Assembly (NCBI GenBank): GCA_035628505.1
Contig: DASPJR010000178.1
Coordinates: forward strand, 19,321-83,320
Source: DASPJR01 sp035628505
GTDB lineage: Bacteria > Planctomycetota > SZUA-567 > H5-PLA8
Length of the DNA: 64,000 nt
Direction: 5' to 3'
In this document: positions 33,616-42,529 of the stretch, piece after piece
Position numbering within the stretch: the stretch's first letter is position 1
How the letters are laid out: every line of letters begins with the position of its first letter
Program-made: the position numbers and the translations under genes
Notes under the pieces: model-generated
What the model was told of the DNA's origin: nothing
Database searches by the model: none
What the model saw: only the letters and a program-made list of their open reading frames with translations

Positions 33616-35595
33616 TCAGCGGCGCCGGACCACTTTCCCGCGAGGCTGTACTCGCGGCAAGTCAAAATGAAGATCCAAATGCAACCCGCGCTCCACCCCC
33701 GATTCGGATACCAGATCCGTCATGCGCGAACGAACAAGCTTAAGTTCATCTTCTGTCAACTTGCGTGTGGTAACAGCCACCGTGTTTGTGGTGAAAGCGT
33801 ACACATGTATCCGGCTGTCCAGTTCACCGGTAATTCCGGCCGCATCCGCAAGGCATGTCGCGCGCGCATCCTCCGCCCCGAGCGATGCAAAATCCACGCC
33901 GCAAACTAATGCCACTTTGCACGGACCCAGCTTTCGCGCCGTCTCACCGGGAAAATTCAATGAATCCTGAGCTTCGATATACATCGGAAGAAGGCAGCCG
34001 AGTGAATCGTAGACTTTTTTCGCGTCGTCCAGGGTCATGCCTTTAAAGCGCTCTTTCGCCGGATCGACAAAAACCAGCGAGGAGCTGCATTCGGAAGTAT
34101 AGCAAAGGTCGTAACGGTTCTTGTCCGCATCTTCGCGCGGTTCATAAAGCGCCTCAGGCAGGTTCTTATCGCGCAGGTGCCCCACGGGACGAATGCGGCG
34201 CTCGATGAAGGCCGGCAACCCCGTTGGTGCGACATCGCGCGGGTTGGGCAGCGGGCCGAAGCCTCTCTTTTGCGGGTCCCACGCGAGCATCAGATCCACG
34301 AAAAGGTCAAACATCAGCGCATTATCCGGGTTGAGCTTGTCAGCCAGCGCGAGCACATCGACAGTGCGCTCCTGGCTGTGGCCGTCCTTGAGCACCAGTA
34401 AATGGCCGTCCCGTACTTCCATGCCGCACAGCGGCCGCCGCGCCTGAAGCGCGAGCGCCAGCTTCTCAGCAGCCTCGACCGCAAAGGCCGGATTCGTCAT
34501 AAAATAGGCGCAGCATTCATGCAGCGAGATGCCGTTGGTGATTGCCTCAAGCGCCAGCGGCGCGAAACGGATTTCCGTTTTGTAATCGCCCCTGGCAATC
34601 AGCGCCGAGCCTCCTTCATTGGGTTTTGAAAGCGGCTTTATCTCCAGTTTCAGGTCGCGCGTAGCCAGCACATCGGCCGCAGCCTTGCGCAGCTCTGGAT
34701 AGGACACCGCCACGTAAATCTCGCCAGCACCGCTGCTCAACTCATTTTCATAGCGCGCCGCCCAGTCGCGGAACGTTGCCAGCGGCTCGGGCACCTGATC
34801 GATTTTCAAGGGTGTCTCCAGCCGCGAGAAAACGCCATTGTCGCGGTCGGCCTTCAACGTCTTTTCGCCGAATTCTTTAAACGCCGCGGGATCCACTTTC
34901 GCGCCACGCAGAATAAAGCGCAGGCCGGGGCTGACTTCCTTGTAAACAATCTGATCGGACTGCAGCTGCGAAGCAAACAGGCCGTTCCAGACGGCGCGCA
35001 AAGAAAAATGATGGCCGTAAGCTTTCTTGATGGACTCCTCAGATTCATCGCTCAGTTCGACTTTGACAGCTTCGGGAGTTGCGGCTGCACCCTCCGCATT
35101 TTTAACCACACGCGGCATGCGCCAGTAGGTCTTCGAAACGAGTCGCTTGTCCTGCACCTGGTACTCGATCTGCATGTCCTCGCCGGTTTCCGGGATCACG
35201 TGGCAGAAGAGTACCGTGTCTGGCCGCGCTCCGTTTTCGGGCTCGTCGCAAACCGGGCAGGCGCGCGCCATCTGTTTGCCGTGCCGCGCTGACCAGACGG
35301 TTTTCGGCGGCGCTTTAAGGACAACATTGCTTTGAACCATCTCGTGAACGGCCGCGATGCTGTCCCAGGGTGTGCGTTTCAGACGCGGAAAACTGCCGAA
35401 GACATACGGGCGACTACAGCGTCTGCAGGTGCGCACCGCGAAAGCGATATCGGGAGCAAAGACGCCGTCTGCTTTCAGCGCTTTCACGCGAAAGGCGCGG
35501 ATGTCTTTGGGATACTCAAAGTGCTTGCCCTCTCCGGCGGTGAGCTGAAAGGCGATAAGAACCGCAAGAAGTGAGCTGTAAAGCGCTTTATGCAT
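33616..35595 (-). CDS. secreted protein of unknown function with paired CxxC motifs
   Basis: A 659-residue protein with a signal peptide (MHKALYSSLLAVLIAFQLTAG). Two Cys pairs, Cys57-x2-Cys60 (TCRRCSRPYVFGS) and Cys113-x2-Cys116 (ACPVCDEP), could form one zinc-ribbon-like site split by a long insertion. The rest is mixed alpha/beta with several further cysteines (ECCAYF, CYTSECSSS, LVCGVDF). No catalytic motif or known domain was recognised. CTGGAG precedes ATG 35595. The chromate-type transporter gene lies 111 bp upstream on the same strand, so co-transcription is possible. Confidence 0.7.
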   Translation of the reverse strand: MHKALYSSLLAVLIAFQLTAGEGKHFEYPKDIRAFRVKALKADGVFAPDIAFAVRTCRRCSRPYVFGSFPRLKRTPWDSIAAVHEMVQSNVVLKAPPKTVWSARHGKQMARACPVCDEPENGARPDTVLFCHVIPETGEDMQIEYQVQDKRLVSKTYWRMPRVVKNAEGAAATPEAVKVELSDESEESIKKAYGHHFSLRAVWNGLFASQLQSDQIVYKEVSPGLRFILRGAKVDPAAFKEFGEKTLKADRDNGVFSRLETPLKIDQVPEPLATFRDWAARYENELSSGAGEIYVAVSYPELRKAAADVLATRDLKLEIKPLSKPNEGGSALIARGDYKTEIRFAPLALEAITNGISLHECCAYFMTNPAFAVEAAEKLALALQARRPLCGMEVRDGHLLVLKDGHSQERTVDVLALADKLNPDNALMFDLFVDLMLAWDPQKRGFGPLPNPRDVAPTGLPAFIERRIRPVGHLRDKNLPEALYEPREDADKNRYDLCYTSECSSSLVFVDPAKERFKGMTLDDAKKVYDSLGCLLPMYIEAQDSLNFPGETARKLGPCKVALVCGVDFASLGAEDARATCLADAAGITGELDSRIHVYAFTTNTVAVTTRKLTEDELKLVRSRMTDLVSESGVERGLHLDLHFDLPRVQPRGKVVRRR

Positions 35596-35706
35596 GCAGG
35601 AACTCCAGAGTGTACAACACGCAGGCCCAGCCGTGTATTCCCATTTCAGGGTAGGGCGAGCGGCATGAAACCGGACGCCGAAACAGCCGCGCCCTTCACT
35701 CTGAAG

Positions 35707-37098
35707 CTAGCCCCGCAGTGCCTGCCAGAGCGCTCCGCTTACGCCGCAGCCCATTACCACGAGCACCACGTCAGCTTTTTTCCACTGAAGAGCCGCGAAC
35801 GCGGCGGCCGTGATCACGAGCGCGGCGACGTCGAAGCTCTTCAAACCGGCCGGGAAGAAGACGTGCTGGCTGAACAAGATTGCCATCTCGCAAATCACGC
35901 CAACGATCGCAGCGGTGATCGTTGTCATGATCGCGCCCAGCCGCAGTTCGCCGCGCGTCTGCTCAACCCCGGGGCCGCCCAGGAGAATAAACATAAAGGA
36001 TGGCACAAACGTGAAGTAGGTGGCGATGAGCGCTCCAGCGAGCGCGCCCCACACGCCGTAGCGCTGATGTTCGACATTCCAGGCCCCGACATAGCCTACA
36101 AAGGTGAGCACCAGGATCAGCGGCCCGGGCGTCGTTTCTCCGAGCGCCAGCCCGTCGATCATCTGCCCCGGCGCGAGCCAGCCATAAACACGTGTCGACA
36201 TCTCGGTCACGTACGGCAGCACCGCGTACGCTCCGCCAACCGTCACAAACGCAGCCAGCAGAAAAAAGCGGCTCATGCGCGCGAAGACATCGTCGTAGCC
36301 CCGCCAGACACTCAGCGCCAGCAGCGGAGCGCCCAGAAGAATGGCGAACACTGCCGCCGTCGCCATGAGTTTCGTAGCGCTCACGCGCGCGTGCGGCGGT
36401 GTGGGCGAATGATCATCGATGACGCACTTTTCCACGGGCTGAGCGCTTTCAGCTGAATGAATTCCCTGCGCGCTGTCAGCTGAGTGAATCTCCGGCGCGC
36501 TCAACTTCGGTTTTTCAAGTACGCCCGGCGCCAGCCGTTCAATCAGAAAGCCCAGCAGCCCTGCGCCCAGTAGAAGAGCCGGGAAGGGTAAGGGCGTCCA
36601 GAGCGTCACGGCGAGCGCCGCAAGCGCGATCAGCGCGAGCGCAACCGAGCGGATCGCCTTTCTGCCAATGCGCAGCAATGCAGCGACAATCAGCGCAATC
36701 ACTGCCGCTTTGAAACCATAAAGCACGCCTGCGACAAGCGGGACTTTGCCAAAGGCGATGTAGGACCAGCTCAGCGCCGTCAGCAGCAGCGCTCCGGGAA
36801 GAACGAACAGCGTTCCGGCGATGATTCCACCTAGCGTCCCGTGCATCAGCCAGCCGATATAGACGGCCAGCTGCGTCGCTTCCGGGCCTGGCAGAATCAT
36901 GCAATAGTTCAGCGCGTGCAGGAAGCGGCCATCGCTGATCCAGCGCCGGCGCTCGACCAGTTCTCGGTGCATCACCGCGATCTGGCCAGCCGGTCCGCCG
37001 AAACTGATGAAGCCCAGCTTCAGCCAGAAACGCAGCGCCTTCAAAAATGGAATCGGCTGCGTTACGGCGGCAGTCGAAGCGGATTGGGCTGATTCCAT
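35707..37098 (-). CDS. chrA: chromate transporter family (CHR) protein, two-domain form
   Basis: A 464-residue membrane protein with two CHR halves. The first has FISFGGPAGQIAVMHRELV and LPGPEATQLAVYIGW; the second has AFVTVGGAYAVLPYVTEM and TTPGPLILVLTFVGY. Long-chain members export chromate or, for some, take up related oxyanions; actual substrate unproven. The cytoplasmic linker contains a short internal duplication (IHSADSAQ, IHSAESAQ). ATG 37098 starts the protein; the ribosome site is weak. Downstream is the secreted CxxC protein. Confidence 0.88.
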   Translation of the reverse strand: MESAQSASTAAVTQPIPFLKALRFWLKLGFISFGGPAGQIAVMHRELVERRRWISDGRFLHALNYCMILPGPEATQLAVYIGWLMHGTLGGIIAGTLFVLPGALLLTALSWSYIAFGKVPLVAGVLYGFKAAVIALIVAALLRIGRKAIRSVALALIALAALAVTLWTPLPFPALLLGAGLLGFLIERLAPGVLEKPKLSAPEIHSADSAQGIHSAESAQPVEKCVIDDHSPTPPHARVSATKLMATAAVFAILLGAPLLALSVWRGYDDVFARMSRFFLLAAFVTVGGAYAVLPYVTEMSTRVYGWLAPGQMIDGLALGETTPGPLILVLTFVGYVGAWNVEHQRYGVWGALAGALIATYFTFVPSFMFILLGGPGVEQTRGELRLGAIMTTITAAIVGVICEMAILFSQHVFFPAGLKSFDVAALVITAAAFAALQWKKADVVLVVMGCGVSGALWQALRG

Positions 37099-37183
37099 AG
37101 TGGTGAAATTTTTAGCGCAAGTCCGCGCGGGTAACAGGCGATTCTCAGTCACTACCCGGGTCAGGCTCTGTTTTGCTCTCAAT

Positions 37184-37212
37184 AAAAAAGGGCAGACGCT
37201 TGTCTGCCCTTT
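37184..37212 (-). terminator. intrinsic terminator
   Basis: AAAGGGCAGAC (37187-37197) and GTCTGCCCTTT (37202-37212) form an 11-bp stem with a 4-nt loop. On the minus strand a run of six Ts follows. Serves the small gene ending at 37237. Confidence 0.92.
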
Positions 37213-37236
37213 AGGGTGTGAACTGCCGTATAGCGA

Positions 37237-37701
37237 TCAGGCAGACGGCCGCTGTGCGACCGTGCTGGCACTGTCGGTGTCTTCATTCTTGGCGCGCAGC
37301 CAGCGCGTGCTCGACAGACGCTCCCACAAGTCGTCCTCGGAAAGTTCGATCTCGTGTTCGGCTTGCCTGACCGTCGACGTGGCGGCGGCCGCTGTTTCAT
37401 TATCGAAGGCGTTGAGCAGCGATTCCCACTCCTGCGGGTCAAAAAGTTCTTCGGTTGCGGCACGGCGCAGTTGTGTCGCTGCCTGGACGCCAACCTGGTT
37501 CGAGTTCTCGGTCATATTTTTCATTTCGACTGTATTCCGGGCGGTAGCACCTTCAGTACTTTCGGAAATGTCCGCCGATCCGGCTTGGCGTTGCTGTCCG
37601 CTTGGAGCAATTTTCCCGCCAGCCTTACTTTTTCCTTGTGGCTTCAACTCCTGATCCCTCATCGGGTAACGTACGCCTGTCACATGTGATATCGCTAACA
37701 T
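37237..37701 (-). CDS. small hydrophilic protein, unknown function
   Basis: A 154-residue (or 141-residue, if ATG 37662 is used) charged protein. A Lys/Gln/Gly-rich N-terminal third is followed by an acidic, helical C-terminal part (LFDPQEWESLLNAFDNE, EIELSEDDLWERLSSTRW). No membrane segment, signal or known domain. The strong dedicated terminator shows it is a real transcript. The last 60 residues look like a small folded unit or an interaction helix pair. Not recognised. Confidence 0.55.
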   Translation of the reverse strand: MLAISHVTGVRYPMRDQELKPQGKSKAGGKIAPSGQQRQAGSADISESTEGATARNTVEMKNMTENSNQVGVQAATQLRRAATEELFDPQEWESLLNAFDNETAAAATSTVRQAEHEIELSEDDLWERLSSTRWLRAKNEDTDSASTVAQRPSA

Positions 37702-37812
37702 GGCAACATCTCTTTCTTCACTCTGCTCTCAATGCCTATCAACTGTTTCGTTTTGCTCGCTTTGTGCGGCACACTGGGCCAATTCGGCCTGCTCTTTCGT
37801 TTTCTCAGGGCC

Positions 37813-37840
37813 AAAAAAAACCCGGCGTTGCGCCGGGGTT
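37813..37840 (-). terminator. intrinsic terminator
   Basis: CCCCGGCG and CGCCGGG pair around a 3-nt loop; on the minus strand eight Ts follow (37813-37820). Serves the small gene ending at 37869. Confidence 0.85.
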
Positions 37841-37868
37841 CGCATGCTGCAAGAGGTGCTTGCGAGCG

Positions 37869-38186
37869 TCACGACCCCGGTGGTTTCTGATGCCCCGGCC
37901 GATACCCTTTAAACGTTTTACAACCGTTGAGGATGCCGTCCGTTATCTGCTTCTTCTCCAGTTCGCTTACCAGATCCGCCACTCGGAAACGTTCACTGTT
38001 ACTGGCCCTCGAGCGCGCCTGCAGCGGCTTGCGCATGAAGCGCTCCGATGGCTTTCGCGAGCCGGCGTTTTCTGGTTTCTGTGCCATTCGTTCTGTAGTC
38101 CCGCTTGCTGCTGCCTGATTGTCGTTACGCAATGCCTTCACAGTATCGGCACGATCCGCTTCAGGCTTCAACCGGCGCAGTAGCAT
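37869..38186 (-). CDS. small basic protein, unknown function
   Basis: A 105-residue basic protein (LLRRLKPEADRADTVKAL, ...RKPLQARSRASNSERFRVADLVSELEKKQ). GGGGGAG lies just before ATG 38186, and an AT-rich TATATAAT further upstream may be its -10 box. An in-frame ATG ten codons earlier lacks a ribosome site. Its own terminator follows. The segment RFRVADLVSELEKKQITDGIL is likely helical. No family recognised; DNA or RNA binding would fit the charge, but this is a guess. Confidence 0.5.
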   Translation of the reverse strand: MLLRRLKPEADRADTVKALRNDNQAAASGTTERMAQKPENAGSRKPSERFMRKPLQARSRASNSERFRVADLVSELEKKQITDGILNGCKTFKGYRPGHQKPPGS

Positions 38187-38333
38187 GGCTCCCCCACTCT
38201 TGAACTTATGCAGCATTATATAGACGCAATGAGGGCGGAAAAGTTCACGAAAAAAAGATATTTTTGAAGGAAATCCGATATGCGTTAAAGATGCCTTTGA
38301 AAGCTAAGCAGTGTCAGCAGTAAGGCCTTCTTT

Positions 38334-39218
38334 TTATAGGCTGATTTCCAGCCCTTCATAGGCCGCTGTAACTTTAATTCCATACTTCAGGCCGTCTTTG
38401 CGGGCGTCATTCTCGATGCGTGCCACGGCCCAATCGTCGTGCAGGGGATCATGGTGCGTCAGGAGCAAATGTTGCACACCGGCTTCCCGTGATTCAGAGA
38501 TGCCGCGGTTCCAGGTGGAGTGGCCCCAGCCCTTGCGCGGCATGCCGACTTTTCCCGTGTATTCATCTTCGGTGTACTGTGCGTCATAGAAAAGCACGTG
38601 TGCGTTGCGAGCCAACTTCTGAATCTTTGGATTGTTTCGACCCAGGTGCTCTGTATCCGTTGCATACACGAACGTCTTCAGCTCATCTTTACGGTGCTCT
38701 TCCACGCGGTAGCCGAAGCAGCCTCCAGGGTGGTTGAGCGATGCGGAAGTCACGACCAGGTTCGACTCTTTGCCCTTCAGCTCGATGCGCGCGCCTTCTT
38801 CCAGGTCCGTAAAAGTCATCTTCGCCGGCATGTCCGAGAGCTGCACCGGAAAGTTCAGGCTCTCCTGCTGCCCGCGCAGAGCGCGCTCCAGCACCGAACC
38901 GATAAAACCCGGCTGGCGGTTGAGGTTCGGACCGTAGAGATCGAAGTGGTTTCCAGGCACGAATCCCGGAATGAAAAACGGAAAGCCCTGGATGTGGTCC
39001 CAGTGAACGTGACTGAAGAAGAACGTCGCTTTCACCGGCATTTCTTTGGCGAGCGCCAGCCCCAGCGAGCGCAAGCCTGATCCGGCATCGAAGATGACCA
39101 GGTGATCGCTGGTGCACACTGAAACGCAGGTCGTGTTTCCGCCGTAGCGGCTGGTCACAAAGTCCGCCGTACTCGGCGTCGGTATGCTGCCTCTCACACC
39201 CCAGAACTGAATCTTCAT
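38334..39218 (-). CDS. metallo-beta-lactamase-fold hydrolase
   Basis: A 294-residue MBL-fold protein. The metal motif SHVHWDH (His70, His72, Asp74, His75) is intact, with HPGGCFGYRV, ATDTEH and LTHHDP later in the chain. The opening FWGVRGSIPTPS and the segment YGGNTTCV are typical of the cyclic-nucleotide phosphodiesterase-like MBL group often annotated lactamase_B_2. A phosphodiesterase role is plausible given the cyclic-nucleotide-binding protein at 6.5 kb, but not shown. ATG 39218 has no strong ribosome site. Confidence 0.88.
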   Translation of the reverse strand: MKIQFWGVRGSIPTPSTADFVTSRYGGNTTCVSVCTSDHLVIFDAGSGLRSLGLALAKEMPVKATFFFSHVHWDHIQGFPFFIPGFVPGNHFDLYGPNLNRQPGFIGSVLERALRGQQESLNFPVQLSDMPAKMTFTDLEEGARIELKGKESNLVVTSASLNHPGGCFGYRVEEHRKDELKTFVYATDTEHLGRNNPKIQKLARNAHVLFYDAQYTEDEYTGKVGMPRKGWGHSTWNRGISESREAGVQHLLLTHHDPLHDDWAVARIENDARKDGLKYGIKVTAAYEGLEISL

Positions 39219-39295
39219 TCGTTGTCGCTCAGGGCCGCTGTGGCCAGTAGCTTACGCAGCAGCCGCGAGAAGGAAATTGAAAAATCAAACTCGCC

Positions 39296-39390
39296 TGGGA
39301 CCGCCGGCGTCCCGCCGGCCTGTAACGCGAATTGCCCATTCGCAAGCCTGCTTGGCGTTTTTATCGCCAAGCACGCCAAGAACGCCAAGA
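39296..39390. repeat. two dispersed repeat motifs side by side
   Basis: The unit GGGACCGCCGGCGTCCCGCC (39298-39317) is followed after about 30 bp by GCTTGGCG / CGCCAAGC inverted copies (39350-39372) and further CGCCAAG units. The first unit recurs inside msrP; the second recurs at 2.46-2.54 kb. Confidence 0.65.
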
Positions 39391-39429
39391 TAAACGTAGA
39401 TGGAGTATTTGTCGGTTCGCCGCGAAACT

Positions 39430-39834
39430 CTAAAACGCTTTCCTCAGCCCGCCCTTTCCGTCGGGGAACCAGACTGTGCCATCGTCGGAGCTCACGTCGT
39501 AAAAGCCCGCGCCGTGTTTGGCGCACAATTCTTTAAGGTGCTCATGCGCGCCGTCGGCCTCAGACCACGCGAAGGCCGCGTAGAGGACCGCCGTTCCGAT
39601 GCTGTAATCGGTGACCTTCGAATCGTCCGCATCGTCACTGGCATACGGTCCGTTCATCGGCGGATACGTCTTGATTAGTTCCAGGAACAGCTCGCGCAGG
39701 ACGGGCGAGGAGACCTTTGGGTCATCATACGAATGCTCTTCCGACCATTCGGCGTGCTTTTCAAACCACGCCAGGAACACCTCACGTGTGCGCGGAGCCT
39801 TTGCCGGGTCGAACGCCATCAGATCGTAGCTCAT
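39430..39834 (-). CDS. conserved hypothetical protein
   Basis: A 134-residue soluble acidic protein starting MSYDLMAFDPAKAPRTREVF with AAGGAG before the ATG. Similar openings (MSYDLMVFD...) occur in a widespread family of uncharacterised bacterial proteins, as I recall it. The chain contains AYAAFAWSEADGAHEHLKELC and ends with GTVWFPDG. No catalytic motif. Possibly an immunity-like or small-molecule-sensing protein; no function can be assigned. Confidence 0.7.
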   Translation of the reverse strand: MSYDLMAFDPAKAPRTREVFLAWFEKHAEWSEEHSYDDPKVSSPVLRELFLELIKTYPPMNGPYASDDADDSKVTDYSIGTAVLYAAFAWSEADGAHEHLKELCAKHGAGFYDVSSDDGTVWFPDGKGGLRKAF

Positions 39835-40003
39835 ACGAGGCTCCTTCGGGGCGTTTGATAGCAGTCGTTCTTAAACGTACCCCGCGCTTTTGGAGCAGGC
39901 AAGGCTTTCATTGTCTTCTCTTCTGCAGCAGGCCTCGCTAGCGGCTGCGATCGCTATTCGGGACTTGCGCAAAGTGGCGAAAAACGCGAGCGTGTTCAGC
40001 CCT

Positions 40004-40486
40004 ATGCCGCTCAGCAACGATGTGAAACTCAGGCGCACAAAAAAGCCGGTTTTTCCAGATACCTGCATCGCCTGCGGCCAGGCTCATCCGGGGCATTCGC
40101 TCGAGTACAGCGGCCGCGCCTCGTCGTGGGTCCATCTGTTTCTGTGGTGGTATCCGGGCTCGAAACACACTGTCGCGGTTCCCGCCTGCCCGCCTTGTGC
40201 GAGCGTCCTGCGGCGCAACCGGATTTTGCGCGGCCTCCTTTCGTGGGCGGCGATAGCGGTCTCAGTGGCTGTGGTGATCTACTTTTTCCCGCCCAAGCGA
40301 GGTCCGCTGCGCAAATGGATATTCCTGGGCTCGGTAGTGCTCGGGTATCTGCCGATGATGGCGTGGTCGCTCTTCCATCCGCCGCCGTTTGACATGACCA
40401 TCGATGAGGACGCCGTCACCTACGAGTTCAAGGACGAGCTCTATGCCCACGGCTTTGCCGCCGCGAACAACGCTGAAGTGGAGTGA
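40004..40486 (+). CDS. membrane protein with cytoplasmic CxxC zinc site
   Basis: A frame of at least 160 residues. CIACGQAH and CPPC form a possible four-Cys zinc site before two membrane helices (GLLSWAAIAVSVAVVIYFF and WIFLGSVVLGYLPMMAW). The tail VTYEFKDELYAHGFAAANNAE is soluble. The start is unclear: ATG 40004 lacks a good ribosome site and the frame is open back to 39890. Similar 'zinc motif plus two helices' proteins are widespread and uncharacterised. Confidence 0.6.
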   Translation: MPLSNDVKLRRTKKPVFPDTCIACGQAHPGHSLEYSGRASSWVHLFLWWYPGSKHTVAVPACPPCASVLRRNRILRGLLSWAAIAVSVAVVIYFFPPKRGPLRKWIFLGSVVLGYLPMMAWSLFHPPPFDMTIDEDAVTYEFKDELYAHGFAAANNAEVE

Positions 40487-40545
40487 AGGGCGCTGTTGCC
40501 TGTAGCGGCACGTGGATATCCATCACCCATGCCGCTCGCGCTTAT

Positions 40546-41040
40546 GGAGCGCGGGCGTCCCGCGCCCGCCCGTCGCCGTTCGCCGCAGAGCGGCGGCGAG
40601 CGCATGGCCATTCAGCCACTCTCCTCATCTATACTAAGATGCTTAGCGCTTGCGATTTGTCGGGACTTTTTTAGAAAAAACTTTCTCGAGTGCTCAACTC
40701 CCTGCCACAACCGAGGTTGCAAGGATTCGCTTTTCATGGAGCGCGGGCGTCCCGCGCCCGCCCTTCGCCGTTCACTCTTCGCCCTTCACCCTACCCTTCA
40801 CTCTTCACCGCCCATCGCCGTTCAGCCGCGGAGCGGCGGCAGAAGGTAGCCCCGGGTGGAGCGAGCGAATGCGAGCGGAACCCGGGGTGCGGCGCCCCCT
40901 ATCGATTCCAGAGCCCCGGAGGGGCGGCAGAGCTTCCGCTGCAGCTTCCCCGCGCCCCTCGCGCCGCTCGACCCCAACTCACCCGTCCCAACGGCGGGAC
41001 GTGTGGCACCCCGGAACGGGAGCAAGCTGATGTGGACGGA
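40546..41040. repeat. gene-free REP-like repeat field
   Basis: Between 40487 and 41281 I see no convincing gene. Two copies of GGAGCGCGGGCGTCCCGC (40546 and 40737) are followed by CTTCGCCGTTCA-type units. Palindromes include CCCCGGGT...ACCCGGGG (about 40852-40888) and GCCCCGGAGGGGC near 40913. These resemble mobile hairpin repeats of the kind spread by REP-type transposases, one of which is encoded 300 bp downstream. Confidence 0.6.
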
Positions 41041-41281
41041 TGAGTGCCACCCGCCGTCAGCAGCGCAGTGATGAGTGTCACGGATGCAACCAGAGCTTCA
41101 ACGAACGGAATGAACGCCGATAGGAGTAGAGCATTTACAACGATACACCCGGTCGAAAACCGCACGGCGGACCAGGAAAACCGCAACAATGGAAGGGGTG
41201 CCCAATCCATGCTGTATCTTCCCTCTCACTGATCAGAAACGAGCCTCGGATCGATCAGTGCGGGCCCGTTCGTGCCGTCTC

Positions 41282-41928
41282 TTGGCCCAAACGGGCCAAA
41301 ATAAGAAAGCCAGGGGCAACGCCCCTGGGTGGCGGCCTGCGGCGATCGCAGAGCCCTGAAAGGGCGACATAAAAATCAATCCCAGACGTAGCGCTCGTCG
41401 TACACAATACCGTACTTCTTCAAAAACAACCGGTACTCGTCCTGAAAAGACACCTTGCGATGGTGCTCTTTTTGTTTCTGGATATACGACCGGAGCGCGG
41501 CCACGTTCGATTGCCCGATCGAGAAAACGCCGTATCCCGTCTGCCACTGAAACGTTTGGAACTCCCGACCTTTTGTCTTGATCCATTTGCTGGAGGACTT
41601 CTTTACTTCCTCCACCACATCGGCGAGCGTCTGCGTGCGGGACAGGGTGAACAGACTGTGCGTGTGATCCGCGGTTCCGCCTATGATCAACGCCGGTGAA
41701 TTAAGTTGTTTGAAGATCTCCGCCATGTAGCGGTACAGTTCGGGTTCGATTGTTTCGGTGATAAAAGGTTCGCGGTTTTTGGTGCTGAACACCAGATGGA
41801 TGAGAACGTTCGCGAGCGATTGTCCCATCCGCGTCTCCTTTATTGCGCCCTTTCAGGGCTTCGATTCTCCTGCGCGTTTCTGTCCAGGGGCGTTGCCCCT
41901 GGCTTTCTTAGGTCAGCCCTTCAGGCTG
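41282..41928 (-). mobile_element. REP-associated tyrosine transposase element with mirrored flanks
   Basis: The transposase gene is bracketed by inverted copies. A 26-bp hairpin unit lies at 41303-41328 and 41884-41909, identical when reversed. AGCCCTGAAAGGGCG lies at 41352-41366, with its complement at 41846-41860. Outside these are further hairpins (TTGGCCC-aaac-GGGCCAA at 41282-41299; CAGCC-cttca-GGCTG at 41914-41928). This is the layout of IS200-like/RAYT elements, which act on hairpin ends and leave no target duplication. Confidence 0.8.
41376..41828 (-). CDS. REP-associated / IS200-like tyrosine transposase (Y1)
   Basis: A 150-residue HUH-superfamily single-tyrosine transposase. The HUH pair lies in ADHTHSLFTL, the catalytic Tyr in LRSYIQKQKEHH, and the C-terminus YGIVYDERYVWD is typical of the family. 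It should nick and join single-stranded DNA at hairpin repeats. AAGGAGA precedes ATG 41828. Length is full, so it may be active. It is enclosed by inverted hairpin flanks. Confidence 0.92.
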   Translation of the reverse strand: MGQSLANVLIHLVFSTKNREPFITETIEPELYRYMAEIFKQLNSPALIIGGTADHTHSLFTLSRTQTLADVVEEVKKSSSKWIKTKGREFQTFQWQTGYGVFSIGQSNVAALRSYIQKQKEHHRKVSFQDEYRLFLKKYGIVYDERYVWD

Positions 41929-41941
41929 AGGACGCAACGAC

Positions 41942-42358
41942 TCATCCCACCTTCGTCTCCGCCCTGCTCAGGAACAGTATCTGCCCCGGATTGCGGCGCT
42001 TGAGCCAGTGGGTGAGCGTTTCGCGGTGCTGGGCGCGGTCGGGGTACATTTCTAGATACTCGTCTAAAATCTCGGCGTTTTCGAAGCTGGCGACGATGCG
42101 GCGGTGGGCGCGGTCGAAGACGTCGCTCTGGCCGCAGAAGATCAGGCGGTAAGCGCTCTGCCATTCCTGGAACTCGCGGATCGCCAGGCCGGCCTGAAAC
42201 AGGCTCTCGTCCAGGTAGCCGGCGTAGCATTCCACCGCCCGGTCGAGCACGCTCAGCGGAGCGGCGCCTTTTAAATTCAGCGCGCCCGCGGCCCAGCTCT
42301 GGCGGTTGTCGAAAATCCAGTCGATGAAACTGTTGGTATTGATGACGGTCTGACGCAT
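41942..42358 (-). CDS. hypothetical helical protein
   Basis: A 138-residue soluble, probably all-helical protein starting MRQTVINTNSFIDWIFDNRQ, with GGGGGGAAAG before ATG 42358. The motif DRAVECYAGYLDESLFQAGLAIREFQEWQ and the Arg-rich tail are not from a family I recognise. Located immediately beside the transposase element, so it may be cargo or simply a neighbour. Confidence 0.5.
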   Translation of the reverse strand: MRQTVINTNSFIDWIFDNRQSWAAGALNLKGAAPLSVLDRAVECYAGYLDESLFQAGLAIREFQEWQSAYRLIFCGQSDVFDRAHRRIVASFENAEILDEYLEMYPDRAQHRETLTHWLKRRNPGQILFLSRAETKVG

Positions 42359-42529
42359 TTCTTTCCCCCCGGAACGGAACACGACTTCAAAGGAAAACGG
42401 AACACGACTTCACCACAGAGACACAGAGTTCACAGAGGACCACAGAGAAAGGCTGAAGAATTTTTTAATCTGATCTCTGCGGCTGCTGAACTCCTGTGCC
42501 GATACCTTCGATACACGTCCTTCTCGAAT

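Noticed and set aside
40496..41030. Overlapping Arg/Pro-rich open frames
   Set aside because: They lie in the palindromic repeat field, have no ribosome site and translate repeat units in several frames.
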